A DNA stretch of 64,000 nt. Origin: Bernardetiaceae bacterium. Lineage in GTDB: Bacteria; Bacteroidota; Bacteroidia; Cytophagales; Thermoflexibacteraceae. The notes beneath the pieces were generated by a model. It saw only the letters and a list, made by a program, of their open reading frames with translations. It did not search any database and had not been told where the DNA came from. Numbering within the stretch: position 1 is the first letter of the stretch; each line of letters begins with the position of its first letter. Of this stretch, positions 42,833 through 51,867 are shown in pieces. The stretch lies in NCBI GenBank assembly GCA_025056255.1, contig JANWVT010000008.1, forward strand, positions 1-64,000, written 5' to 3'. The position numbers and the translations under genes were made by a program.

Positions 42833-44011
42833 CTAATTTTGTTTTTCCTTTGCATCTGGTACTTTCAAACGGTCAGTTTTGCTAATCCCACTCAAAATTT
42901 CCACATTGATGCCGTCGGACAAACCTGTTTTAACCAATCGCTTCTCAAATTGTTGGTCGGCAGTTTGTACCTCTACAAACACGCTATCTTTTTTACCAAA
43001 CTGCAAGGTGCTTTCTTTAATGGCTAGTACTTGTCGGCGCGAATCTAACACAATGTCGGCGTTTGCGCTATAGCCAGCGCGCAAATAGTCGCCCGGAGCA
43101 AGTAGTACCTTAGCGCGGATGTCAAACTTGACGGCACCTTCCTCCGATTTTCCTTTGGGCGCAATGTATTCCAGTTGGGCTTGAAAAGTTTTGTCTGGAA
43201 TAGCACCAATGGTTAGGTTCAAGAGCATTCCTTCTTTTATTTTGCCTACTTCCGACTCATCAATTTTGCCCTCAAAAATTAAGCTGTTCATGTCGGCAAT
43301 AACGGCAATAGTAGTGCCTTCATTGAAATTGCTGCGCTCTACTACTGATGAGCCGGCTTTTACTGGTACATCTAACACAGTGCCGTCTAAGGTAGAATAA
43401 ACTTCGTTAGAGATGCGTCCAGAGTTTTGCAGCGCATTTTGTTGGATGATTGCTAAGTCGCGTTCAGCAGTAGCAAGGGCTTCTTTGCGCAGGTTGTACT
43501 CTAGCTGTAGGCGCGTGAGTTCTTGTTGGGAGATGGCTTTTTGGGCAAAGAGTTGTTCGCCGCGCTGTTTTTCGATGCGAGCATTTTCAAAATTAGCACG
43601 AGCCGTTTCCAACTGATTTTCGGCATTATTAATGGCGCGCAAATCGGTGTTTTTTCCTGCTAAATTTTGTACCACGCGCACTTTGGCTATTAGCTGTCCG
43701 GCTTTTACTTGTTGTCCGGGCTCCACATACAAGGCTTCAATAACGCCCGATACTTGTGGCTTAATTTGTACCTCGCGGCGAGGAACAATAGCACCTGTGG
43801 CAACTGTCTTTTTAATAATGTCAGTAATGAAAGGGGTTTCAGTTCTATAAACAATCACAGGCTTTTGCGAACGTTGAATAAAGTAATAAACCAACCAAAT
43901 TGTGCCAGCAATAAAACTTGTTAAGATAAGTCCAACAATAACCTTTTTCAAAATGGCAGTCATTTTCCTGTTTTTGGTCTGCTCAAGGGTGATAGGAGAA
44001 GTTGAGTTCAT
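42833..44011 (-). CDS. Efflux transporter periplasmic adaptor (HlyD/MacA-like)
   Basis: The 392-residue protein has an N-terminal membrane anchor (about 22-46), a lipoyl-like half (IKPQVSGVIEALYVEPGQQV at about 82-101), a coiled-coil hairpin (about 118-200), the second lipoyl half, a beta barrel and a membrane-proximal domain. These are the parts of membrane fusion proteins that couple an inner-membrane pump to TolC. No ABC permease, RND pump or outer-membrane factor is adjacent: next on one side is the tRNA operon, on the other phaB. It is thus an orphan here. MacA-like rather than AcrA-like is the better guess. Confidence 0.82.
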   Translation of the reverse strand: MNSTSPITLEQTKNRKMTAILKKVIVGLILTSFIAGTIWLVYYFIQRSQKPVIVYRTETPFITDIIKKTVATGAIVPRREVQIKPQVSGVIEALYVEPGQQVKAGQLIAKVRVVQNLAGKNTDLRAINNAENQLETARANFENARIEKQRGEQLFAQKAISQQELTRLQLEYNLRKEALATAERDLAIIQQNALQNSGRISNEVYSTLDGTVLDVPVKAGSSVVERSNFNEGTTIAVIADMNSLIFEGKIDESEVGKIKEGMLLNLTIGAIPDKTFQAQLEYIAPKGKSEEGAVKFDIRAKVLLAPGDYLRAGYSANADIVLDSRRQVLAIKESTLQFGKKDSVFVEVQTADQQFEKRLVKTGLSDGINVEILSGISKTDRLKVPDAKEKQN

Positions 44012-44148
44012 TGGGTAGTTGTTTTAAAAAATGCTTGCTCCTGTTTTTGCCAATAGCATACCTAAATACCTAAGTATTTGATTGGCAATGGGTTATAGTG
44101 CAACCCTGTTAACTAAATCGTTCATTTGCGAACAGCTGTGCGTTCGCC

Positions 44149-44898
44149 TTAGTACATGTGGTGCCCGCCATTGATGGCATAGTTGGCACCTGTAATGAAA
44201 CTGCTGTGAGGAGAAGCTAAAAAAGAGACCAACAAGGCTACTTCCTCGGTTGCGCCAAATCTTCCTACGGGAATTTCAGGAAGGATGCGTTTGTTGCGCA
44301 CTTCTTCGGGAATAGCCATCACCATATCGGTGGCAATGTAGCCGGGCGAAATAGTGTTAACAGTAATGCCTTTTCGCGCTACTTCCAAAGCAAGGGTTTT
44401 GGTAAGTCCGTGAATGCCGGCTTTAGCAGCAGCATAATTCACCTCGCCAAACTGCCCTTTTTGTGCGCTAATAGAGGAAATGTTGATGATGCGTCCATAT
44501 CCGCGTTCAATCATGGGGTTAATAACATGTCGGCAACAGTTGAAAACCCCGTATAGGTTTACCCGAATCACCGTATCCCAGCGTTCAAAAGTCATTTTGC
44601 GGAACTGCCCGTCTAAGGTCATTCCTGCACTGTTTACCAATACATCTATGCCGCCTACTTCTTGCTCAATGGTTTGTATCATTTTGCCAACCGCTTCAAA
44701 GTCAGTTACATCTGCCTCATACATGTCAAATTGCAAGCCGCTTTCCTGCATCTGTAAGCGCCATTTTTCGGCTTTTTCCAATGTTTTATAAGTAGCAACT
44801 ACACGGTATCCATCAAGTGCCAGTTGTTTGCAAATAGCCGTACCAAGTCCGCCGGTGGCACCCGTAACAAGGGCAACATATCGATTAGAGGCATCCAT
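44149..44898 (-). CDS. phaB: Acetoacetyl-CoA reductase (PhaB/PhbB-type SDR)
   Basis: This short-chain dehydrogenase of 249 residues probably reduces acetoacetyl-CoA to (R)-3-hydroxybutyryl-CoA with NADPH. The cofactor site is TGATGGLGTAI (about 12-22), NSAG lies at 89-92, and the catalytic Ser141/142, Tyr155 and Lys159 are in SSISAQ and VNYAAAKAG. The segments KGQFGEVNYAAAKAGIHG and ITVNTISPGYIATDMV match PhaB more closely than FabG. No phaC or phaA gene is next to it, so a role in polyhydroxybutyrate storage is inferred only. It is divergent from the glycogen synthase gene. Confidence 0.85.
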   Translation of the reverse strand: MDASNRYVALVTGATGGLGTAICKQLALDGYRVVATYKTLEKAEKWRLQMQESGLQFDMYEADVTDFEAVGKMIQTIEQEVGGIDVLVNSAGMTLDGQFRKMTFERWDTVIRVNLYGVFNCCRHVINPMIERGYGRIINISSISAQKGQFGEVNYAAAKAGIHGLTKTLALEVARKGITVNTISPGYIATDMVMAIPEEVRNKRILPEIPVGRFGATEEVALLVSFLASPHSSFITGANYAINGGHHMY

Positions 44899-45005
44899 AA
44901 CCTACAAATAGCGTTCACTTTCTCAGCGATTCAAAATTAATCGGATTGCTTGAAAAGTAAATTTTTTGTGTAATTTGAATGCCGGTGAAGTTAGCCCTCA
45001 AGTTC

Positions 45006-46808
45006 ATGAATGTAGACGCACCGCTATTGATAGAGACTGCTTGGGAAGTATGTAACCAAGTAGGAGGTATTTACACAGTGATTCGCACCAAAATCCCAGC
45101 AGCAGTAGCTGCTTGGAAAGAAAACTATTGCTGTTTAGGTCCTTATGTTCACCCCAATGTGCAGGCAGAATTTGAACCGGCTGATGGGAGTGACTATGAT
45201 ACTCCCATAGGTAGGGCAGTACAAAAAATGCGCGAAGCCGGTTTTGAGGTTTACTACGGATACTGGTTAGTAACGGGCAAACCACGTGTGGTACTGTTCA
45301 ATCCCTATCAGGTCTATCCTCGACTGGGAGATATCAAATACGAGCTGTGGGAGCACCATAACATTAGCACCCCGCCCGATGTAGAGCTAATCAACCAAGT
45401 AGTAGCTTTTGGCTACATGGTAAAAGAATTTTTTATTCGGCTTGTTTATGAAAACACTACTCAGCAGAAAATAATTGCCCATTTCCACGAGTGGATGGCA
45501 GGTACGCCTATTCCAGAAATCCGCTACCTTCGTTTACCCGTTACAATCGTATTCACCACTCATGCTACCCTGTTGGGGCGTTATTTAGCAATGAACGACC
45601 CCGATTTTTACAACCATTTACCTTTTTTGAACTGGGCATACGAGGCAAAACATTTCAACATTGAGCCTTCGGTAGCTATTGAACGAGCAGCAGCACACGG
45701 CGCACAAGTGTTTAATACGGTTAGTGAAGTTACGGGCGAAGAGTGCATCCACCTGCTTAGCCGCAAACCAGATAATATAGTTCCTAATGGATTGAACATT
45801 GAGCGCTTTGTAGCCTTACATGAATTCCAAAACTTGCACTTGGCGTACAAAAAGCAGATTCACCGGTTTGTCATGGGGCATTTCTTCCACAACTACAAAT
45901 TTGATTTGGATAAAACGCTATACTTTTTCACTTCTGGACGTTACGAATACCGCAACAAAGGGTTTGACCTCACCTTAGAAGCCCTTGCTCGGCTCAACGG
46001 GCTCATGCGACTTTATGACATAGATGTTACTGTGGTGATGTTTTTCATTACCAAGCGCCCCTTTACCAGTATTAACCCCTTTGCCCTGCATACGCGTGCT
46101 TTATTGGAAGAAATTCACCAAACCTGCCATGCTATTACTGAACAAATCGGCGAGCGAATGTTCAACGAAGTAGCAGGCGGCACCTCGCCCAAACTACCGC
46201 CCTTAGAAACTTTTATTGATGATTACTGGCGCCTGCGCTTGCGCCGAACTGTGCAAAGCTGGCGCAGTAAAACTTTGCCGTTAGTAGTAACGCACAATTT
46301 AGTTGATGACCAAAACGACGAAATTTTAAATTTCTTACGCATTTCACAATTAGTCAATCATCCTTACGACAAAGTAAAAATTGTCTATCATCCCGATTTT
46401 ATTTCGCCTGCCAGTCCACTGTTTGGCATGGAATACAATCAATTTGTGCGCGGTTGCCACTTAGGTATCTTCCCAAGCTACTACGAACCTTGGGGCTATA
46501 CGCCTTTGGAATGTATGGCAAGCGGCGTCCCCTCAGTTACCAGCGACCTATCAGGTTTTGGCGACTATGTTATGAAGAATATTCGCGACTATGAAGACAA
46601 GGGCATTTATGTAGTCAATCGCTATAACCGCTCTTTTAACGATGCTGCCAACCAACTGGCAGAGCAAATGTTCCGCTTTGTTCAGCAAAGCCGCCGCGAC
46701 CGCATTGCACAACGCAATCGCGTAGAGGCAGCTTCTGTAGACTTTGACTGGAGCCGCCTCTACCGCCATTATCAAGAAGCTTACCAACTGGCGTTAGAAA
46801 GATTTTGA
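45006..46808 (+). CDS. Glycogen synthase, GT3 (eukaryote-like) family
   Basis: The 600-residue protein is a GT3 glycogen synthase, the type found in animals and fungi and in Bacteroidetes. It starts LLIETAWEVCNQVGGIYTVI; the donor-site arginine/lysine region FFTSGRYEYRNKGFDL lies near 310, HFHEWMAG near 162, and GIFPSYYEPWGYTPLECM with the acid pair near 493. It extends glucan chains from a sugar nucleotide. Start at 45006 fits family length; ATG 44979 is possible. tpiA lies downstream after 175 bases. It is a full enzyme, unlike the half-length GT5 protein at 34192. Confidence 0.9.
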   Translation: MNVDAPLLIETAWEVCNQVGGIYTVIRTKIPAAVAAWKENYCCLGPYVHPNVQAEFEPADGSDYDTPIGRAVQKMREAGFEVYYGYWLVTGKPRVVLFNPYQVYPRLGDIKYELWEHHNISTPPDVELINQVVAFGYMVKEFFIRLVYENTTQQKIIAHFHEWMAGTPIPEIRYLRLPVTIVFTTHATLLGRYLAMNDPDFYNHLPFLNWAYEAKHFNIEPSVAIERAAAHGAQVFNTVSEVTGEECIHLLSRKPDNIVPNGLNIERFVALHEFQNLHLAYKKQIHRFVMGHFFHNYKFDLDKTLYFFTSGRYEYRNKGFDLTLEALARLNGLMRLYDIDVTVVMFFITKRPFTSINPFALHTRALLEEIHQTCHAITEQIGERMFNEVAGGTSPKLPPLETFIDDYWRLRLRRTVQSWRSKTLPLVVTHNLVDDQNDEILNFLRISQLVNHPYDKVKIVYHPDFISPASPLFGMEYNQFVRGCHLGIFPSYYEPWGYTPLECMASGVPSVTSDLSGFGDYVMKNIRDYEDKGIYVVNRYNRSFNDAANQLAEQMFRFVQQSRRDRIAQRNRVEAASVDFDWSRLYRHYQEAYQLALERF

Positions 46809-46983
46809 TACTGCTCGTTTTGAGTGGCGTTTGGTTTAATTTTGAACAGGTTAATTTGAAAAATTGATAAGGGTAAAAGTCTCTATCTGTCATTTTTGAT
46901 GACCCATGTGCGCCTGCTGTGTTGCTACTACAACAGACAGGCGGAGCATATAGAAGGCGTCAATCTGATTAACTCCAACAGTT

Positions 46984-47751
46984 ATGAGAAAAAAAATTGT
47001 AGCCGGCAACTGGAAAATGAATCTCACCCGCGAAGCAGGCACAATGCTTATTTCAGAAGTAGTAAACATGGTGCGCGACGAGGTGAACAGCCAAGTACAG
47101 GTAGTGCTTTGTATGCCCTATCCTTATTTAGGGTTTGCCAAAAGAATGTTTCGCTCGCAAGCCAACATTGCATTAGGAGCGCAAAATTGTCATGAAAAAC
47201 CCGCAGGTGCCTACACGGGCGAAGTTTCAGCCTCTATACTACGCTCTTTTGAGGTAGATTATGTGATTGTAGGACACAGCGAACGCCGTGAGTATTTCAA
47301 AGAATCCGATGAACTATTAGCTGAAAAAGTGCGCCAGGTATTAGCTAACCAAATGACACCAATTTTCTGTTGCGGTGAGTCATTAGCACTGCGTCAAAAT
47401 GGCGACTACGTTGGCTTTGTCAAACAGCAACTCACTACAGGGCTTTTTCATTTGCCAGCACAAGATTTCATTCGCGTAGTAATTGCTTATGAACCTATTT
47501 GGGCTATTGGTACGGGACTCACTGCCAGTCCAGAGCAAGCTCAGGAAATGCACGCTGCCTTGCGCCAACACATAGCCAACCATTACGGCGAAACAGTTGC
47601 CGCACATACTACTTTGCTGTATGGAGGCAGTTGCAATGCCCAAAATGCGCCAAGCCTTTTTGCCTGTCCCGATGTAGATGGCGGACTGATTGGCGGTGCT
47701 TCGCTCAAATCGCGGGAGTTTGTCAATATTTGCAAAAGTTTGCCTGCCTAA
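46984..47751 (+). CDS. tpiA: Triosephosphate isomerase
   Basis: TpiA interconverts dihydroxyacetone phosphate and glyceraldehyde 3-phosphate in glycolysis and gluconeogenesis. The 255-residue protein has N9-W-K11, H98 in VGHSERR, and E170 in AYEPIWAIGTG, all three catalytic positions. Phosphate-binding LYGGSCNAQNA and GGLIGGASL end the barrel. Length is normal. It is 175 bases after the glycogen synthase gene on the same strand; cotranscription is possible but not required. Confidence 0.97.
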   Translation: MRKKIVAGNWKMNLTREAGTMLISEVVNMVRDEVNSQVQVVLCMPYPYLGFAKRMFRSQANIALGAQNCHEKPAGAYTGEVSASILRSFEVDYVIVGHSERREYFKESDELLAEKVRQVLANQMTPIFCCGESLALRQNGDYVGFVKQQLTTGLFHLPAQDFIRVVIAYEPIWAIGTGLTASPEQAQEMHAALRQHIANHYGETVAAHTTLLYGGSCNAQNAPSLFACPDVDGGLIGGASLKSREFVNICKSLPA

Positions 47752-48022
47752 GTGGTTGTTTAAGTTTTTGGTAAGGTCAATTTTCAAATATATTTCATGC
47801 AGGCAAACTTGTCCGGTATTCGTGTCGTGCCCTTACCGCGCTTCGAGATACAAGCAAGGGCGAAAAGATTTTGGCGGGTAGCAGTAGGAAAACTCCGAAA
47901 TCCGAAATCCCATAGCGAGGTTGTTTTTCGCTACAAAATCCTATCCATCCTGCCCTCCTGTTTAAGTGGGTGAGGTTTTACTGTTTACTCTGTAAAGCCT
48001 GAACATGCCTTAGGCATGCGAT
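47752..48022. other. Convergent intergenic region with nested stems
   Basis: GATTTTG (47867-47873) pairs with CAAAATC (47934-47940). Directly inside the 3' arm is a second stem, TAGCGA (47913-47918) with TCGCTA (47928-47933). The remaining inner part carries GGAAAACTCCGAAATCCGA, related to the repeat at 161. CATGCCT/AGGCATG near 48003-48017 may be the terminator of the thioesterase gene. No coding sequence is supported. Confidence 0.4.
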
Positions 48023-48439
48023 TTAAGCCACCTGTTCAAAATAGGGCTTTAATGCTTCCAGTAATTGCTTAGGGGCACGACAAGGACGGCGGCTCTCTCG
48101 GTTGATGAATACCAAGACCGTGTAGCCAGTGTGTATCAGCTGATTGGCTTCGTTAAAAATCTCGTAATGGAAGGTAATTTTTACAGATGGCAACTCTTTG
48201 ATGAGAACCTTAACAGTTAGCAACTCGTCGAAGCCTGCCGGAGCAAGGTAGCGCGAGTAGTTTTCATACACAGGCATCATGATGCCATTAGCCTCTAAGG
48301 CTTTGTAGCTCAGACCGATACTGCGCAGCGACTCCACACGTGCAATTTCAAAAAATGATGCATAGTTTCCGTAATAAACATAACCCATTTGGTCAGTGTG
48401 TGCATAGCGCACGCGTATTTCAGTTGTGCTTGTAAACAT
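48023..48439 (-). CDS. Acyl-CoA thioesterase, YbgC/4-hydroxybenzoyl-CoA type
   Basis: The 138-residue hot-dog-fold protein has the family motif RYAHTDQMGYVYYGNYASFFE (the Asp and GxVYxxxY) near residues 10-29. YbgC-like enzymes hydrolyse acyl-CoA thioesters and are linked to the Tol-Pal envelope system in proteobacteria. No tol gene is nearby. It starts where the WbqC-type gene on the other strand has its first in-frame codons, so the two share a short divergent promoter. Substrate is unknown. Confidence 0.85.
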   Translation of the reverse strand: MFTSTTEIRVRYAHTDQMGYVYYGNYASFFEIARVESLRSIGLSYKALEANGIMMPVYENYSRYLAPAGFDELLTVKVLIKELPSVKITFHYEIFNEANQLIHTGYTVLVFINRESRRPCRAPKQLLEALKPYFEQVA

Positions 48440-48473
48440 GGTTGGCTTCTGTTACCTTTCGGGCAAAAATACG

Positions 48474-49136
48474 ATGCGTATGCAGCCCGATGCAATCGTA
48501 GACCTGCATTATTTGCCTTGCATTCATTTTTTTGCTCACCTGACCCATGTTAGCAATGTTTGGGTAGAGGTGCAAAATACCTACGAAAAACAAACTTGTT
48601 GCAACCGGTGCTACGTATTAGGAGCAAACCAAGTGCAACGGCTAAGTATTCCAGTGGTGAAACCTACTGCTGGGCAACCCTATGCCACCGTGCGCATAGA
48701 TTATCGGGAACGTTGGCAAAATAACCACTGGCGCACCATTGCCTCAGCCTATGGCAAAGCACCTTATTTCGAACATTATGCAGATGCTTTGCGACAAATC
48801 ATTTATGCTGGTGAGGAGTACTTGGCTACATTCAACCTGCGATTACTGACAACTTGTCTTGGTTTTTTAAACCTTCCTGTCAATATTTCAACCACATCTG
48901 TTTATTCTGCTTGCTATAATAGCCATGTAACCGATTTACGCGGGCAAATTTCCTGCACACCAGTACTGCAAACTGACAAACCAGCTTATGTACAGCTATT
49001 TGGTCAAGATTTTGTTTACAATTTATCGATATTAGATTTGCTTTTTGCCGAAGGTCCGCAAAGTATTCTATACTTGCAAAAAGTTATGGCTATCAGCCAT
49101 AAACAAATATCTTCAGATTTGGGTTTTTCATTATAA
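48474..49136 (+). CDS. WbqC-family protein
   Basis: Start at ATG 48474 (alternatively 48480) gives about 220 residues; an upstream TTG would overlap the divergent gene. The segments VDLHYLPCIHFFAHLTHVSN, VEVQNTYEKQTCCNRCYVLG and LSIPVVK fit WbqC-like proteins, which often lie in polysaccharide clusters. The function is not firmly known; a glycosyl- or aminotransfer role in surface glycans has been proposed. There are no other glycan genes nearby. clpC follows after 35 bases but has its own promoter. Confidence 0.75.
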   Translation: MRMQPDAIVDLHYLPCIHFFAHLTHVSNVWVEVQNTYEKQTCCNRCYVLGANQVQRLSIPVVKPTAGQPYATVRIDYRERWQNNHWRTIASAYGKAPYFEHYADALRQIIYAGEEYLATFNLRLLTTCLGFLNLPVNISTTSVYSACYNSHVTDLRGQISCTPVLQTDKPAYVQLFGQDFVYNLSILDLLFAEGPQSILYLQKVMAISHKQISSDLGFSL

Positions 49137-49148
49137 ATACTATCTTTA
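49118..49148 (+). promoter_or_regulatory. Promoter of clpC
   Basis: TTTG (49118-49121), a spacer of 19 bases, and TATCTTTA (49141-49148) fit the Bacteroidetes consensus, 23 bases upstream of the start. It overlaps the end of the WbqC-type gene. Confidence 0.6.
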
Positions 49149-49171
49149 CAGAAAGCCAAAAGGGGAACTAA

Positions 49172-51706
49172 ATGGAAGCAAAGTTTTCAAAAGTTGTGAA
49201 AGACGTTATCTCTCTCAGCCGAGAGGAGGCCGTTCGGCTCGGGCATGATTATATCGGCACCGAGCATCTGACTCTTGGTCTGATAAGGGAGGGAGGCAGC
49301 ATGGGGGTGATGCTGTTGAAAAAACTAAACGTGCCCTTTGATGATTTGCGGGAAGCTATCGAACATGCTACTCGCAGGTCTGTAAACTTCAATGTACGCA
49401 ATTTGGCTAATATACCCCTGACCCGTCAGGCAGAAAAAGTTCTGAAATTAACTGTTGTAGAAGCAAAAAACTTCAAAAGCGATATAGTAGGCACCGAGCA
49501 TTTGCTGTTGGCTATCTTGCGCGACGAAACCAGTGTGGCTACCCAACTGTTGGCTCGTTTTAATGTAACGCACGAGGTAGTAAGGCAGCTGTTGGAATAC
49601 CATTTGCAAAATCCCTCAGCAGAACTGCCCGATACAGACGACCCCGATGAAGATAGCGGTCGGATGTTTGGTGCAAGCAGCACTGGCAGAAGTAGCGAAA
49701 GCAAACCGGGTGAAAAGTCGCGTACGCCAGTGTTAGACAATTTTGGGCGCGACCTGACCAAAATGGCAGAAGAAGGAAAATTAGACCCCATTATTGGTAG
49801 GGAAAAAGAAATTGAGCGCGTAGCCCAAATCCTCAGCCGGCGCAAAAAGAACAATCCTATTTTGATTGGTGAGCCCGGTGTTGGTAAAACAGCTATTGCA
49901 GAAGGGTTGGCACTGCGCATTGTAGAAAAGAAAGTATCGCGCGTACTATTTGGCAAACGCGTTGTAACTCTTGATTTGGCTTCATTAGTGGCAGGAACCA
50001 AGTACCGCGGGCAGTTTGAAGAGCGCATGAAAGCGGTCATGAACGAACTGGAAAAAGCTCCTGAGATTATTCTGTTTATCGATGAAATTCATACCATTGT
50101 AGGAGCAGGCGGAGCTTCCGGTTCTTTAGATGCTTCCAACATGTTCAAGCCCGCATTGGCACGCGGCGACATACAATGCATTGGAGCCACTACTCTGGAC
50201 GAGTACCGTCAGTATATCGAAAAAGACGGTGCACTGGCGCGACGCTTCCAAATGGTAATGGTGGAAGCCACCTCGCCCGAAGAAACAATCGAAATATTGC
50301 ACAACATCAAAAACAAGTACGAAGAACATCATCACGTGCGCTACGAGCCGGGCGCCATAGAAGCGTGTGTGCGGTTGTCTGACCGCTACATTAGTGACAA
50401 ATTCTTGCCCGACAAAGCCATCGATGTAATGGACGAAGCCGGTGCAAGGGTGCATATCAACAACATTCATGTTCCAGAAGAAATTGTAAAGCTGGAAGAA
50501 CAAATCGAGCAAATTAAAAAACAAAAAAATCAGGTAGTAAAAAGCCAGAAATACGAGGAAGCAGCTCAACTGCGCGACCGCGAAAAACGCTTGCTGGAGC
50601 AACTCGAAATGGCTAAAAATCGCTGGGAAAATGAAACGCGCAAACAGATTTACCCGGTAACTGAAGAAAATGTAGCCGAAGTAATTGCTATGATGACCGG
50701 CATTCCTGTCAATCGGGTAGCGCAAAGCGAAGGTCAGAAGCTGCTCTCCATGAAAGATGACCTAATGAGCAAGGTTATTGGACAAGATGAAGCCATCATT
50801 AAACTGACCAAAGCCATTCAGCGCACTCGTGTGGGGTTGAAAGATCCGAAAAAGCCCATCGGCTCGTTCATTTTCTTAGGACCCACTGGCGTTGGAAAAA
50901 CTGAACTTGCCAAGGTGTTGGCAACCTACCTGTTTGACCGCGAAGATGCATTGGTGCGCATAGACATGAGCGAATACATGGAGAAATTCTCCGTTTCTCG
51001 CTTGGTAGGTGCACCTCCCGGCTATGTAGGTTATGAAGAAGGTGGGCAGCTAACTGAAAAAATTCGCCGCAGACCTTACAGCGTGGTATTGCTCGACGAA
51101 ATCGAGAAAGCTCACCCCGACGTGTTCAATATTTTACTCCAAGTGTTAGACGATGGAATCTTGACCGATGGGTTAGGACGTCGTGTAGATTTCCGCAACA
51201 CCATTATCATCATGACCTCCAACATTGGTGTGCGCGATTTGAAAGATTTTGGAACAGGTATCGGTTTTGCTACCAAAGCCAAAACTGAAAACCAAGATGC
51301 GCTGATGAGAAGCACCATTCAGAATGCACTTAAAAAGGTGTTCTCGCCAGAGTTTTTGAACCGCTTAGACGACATCATCATTTTCAATCCGCTTGAGCGC
51401 GAACACATTCATAAGATTATCGATTTGTCGCTCAACAAGCTGTTCCATCGCATCACCAATTTGGGCTACAAAATAGAGCTCACAGAAGCGGCAAAAGATT
51501 TTCTTTCACAAAAAGGTTATGACCCACAATATGGAGCACGTCCGCTGAACCGTGCAATCCAAAAATATTTGGAAGACCCTATTGCCGAAGAGCTCTTAAA
51601 AGGGGAAATATCAGAAGGAGATATCATCCGCGCCGACTATGAAGCGGGTAAAGAAGAACTGAAGATTACTATCATTAAGCCTACACTGGAAGAACAGGCA
51701 AGTTAA
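49172..51706 (+). CDS. clpC: ATP-dependent Clp protease ATP-binding subunit ClpC
   Basis: ClpC is the HSP100 unfoldase that feeds ClpP. The 844-residue protein has the N-domain with two Clp_N repeats (about 1-145), AAA-1 with GEPGVGKT near 233, a UVR motif in the short middle domain ([20 protein letters not shown], near 472), AAA-2 with GPTGVGKT near 570, and the C-terminal D2-small domain ([15 protein letters not shown]). The UVR motif and short middle domain set it apart from ClpB. clpP and mcsAB are not nearby. A perfect terminator follows. Confidence 0.95.
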   Translation: MEAKFSKVVKDVISLSREEAVRLGHDYIGTEHLTLGLIREGGSMGVMLLKKLNVPFDDLREAIEHATRRSVNFNVRNLANIPLTRQAEKVLKLTVVEAKNFKSDIVGTEHLLLAILRDETSVATQLLARFNVTHEVVRQLLEYHLQNPSAELPDTDDPDEDSGRMFGASSTGRSSESKPGEKSRTPVLDNFGRDLTKMAEEGKLDPIIGREKEIERVAQILSRRKKNNPILIGEPGVGKTAIAEGLALRIVEKKVSRVLFGKRVVTLDLASLVAGTKYRGQFEERMKAVMNELEKAPEIILFIDEIHTIVGAGGASGSLDASNMFKPALARGDIQCIGATTLDEYRQYIEKDGALARRFQMVMVEATSPEETIEILHNIKNKYEEHHHVRYEPGAIEACVRLSDRYISDKFLPDKAIDVMDEAGARVHINNIHVPEEIVKLEEQIEQIKKQKNQVVKSQKYEEAAQLRDREKRLLEQLEMAKNRWENETRKQIYPVTEENVAEVIAMMTGIPVNRVAQSEGQKLLSMKDDLMSKVIGQDEAIIKLTKAIQRTRVGLKDPKKPIGSFIFLGPTGVGKTELAKVLATYLFDREDALVRIDMSEYMEKFSVSRLVGAPPGYVGYEEGGQLTEKIRRRPYSVVLLDEIEKAHPDVFNILLQVLDDGILTDGLGRRVDFRNTIIIMTSNIGVRDLKDFGTGIGFATKAKTENQDALMRSTIQNALKKVFSPEFLNRLDDIIIFNPLEREHIHKIIDLSLNKLFHRITNLGYKIELTEAAKDFLSQKGYDPQYGARPLNRAIQKYLEDPIAEELLKGEISEGDIIRADYEAGKEELKITIIKPTLEEQAS

Positions 51707-51790
51707 CTCACCTATGCTGTTGTTTTTGAGAGATGAACAACGCATATGCAAGGAAAGTAAGAAAATTATTCAATCGCCTTAGTAAAAGAA

Positions 51791-51821
51791 AACCCGACAA
51801 GTTTTTACCACTTGTCGGGTT
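51791..51821. terminator. Strong bidirectional terminator between clpC and pckA
   Basis: AACCCGACAAGT (51791-51802) pairs perfectly with ACTTGTCGGGTT (51810-51821) over TTTTACC. T-rich stretches follow on both strands. It serves the convergent clpC and pckA. Confidence 0.85.
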
Positions 51822-51867
51822 TGTTTGTGGACATTCGGCAAGCTAACAAAACACTCCGTAGGTAGCT

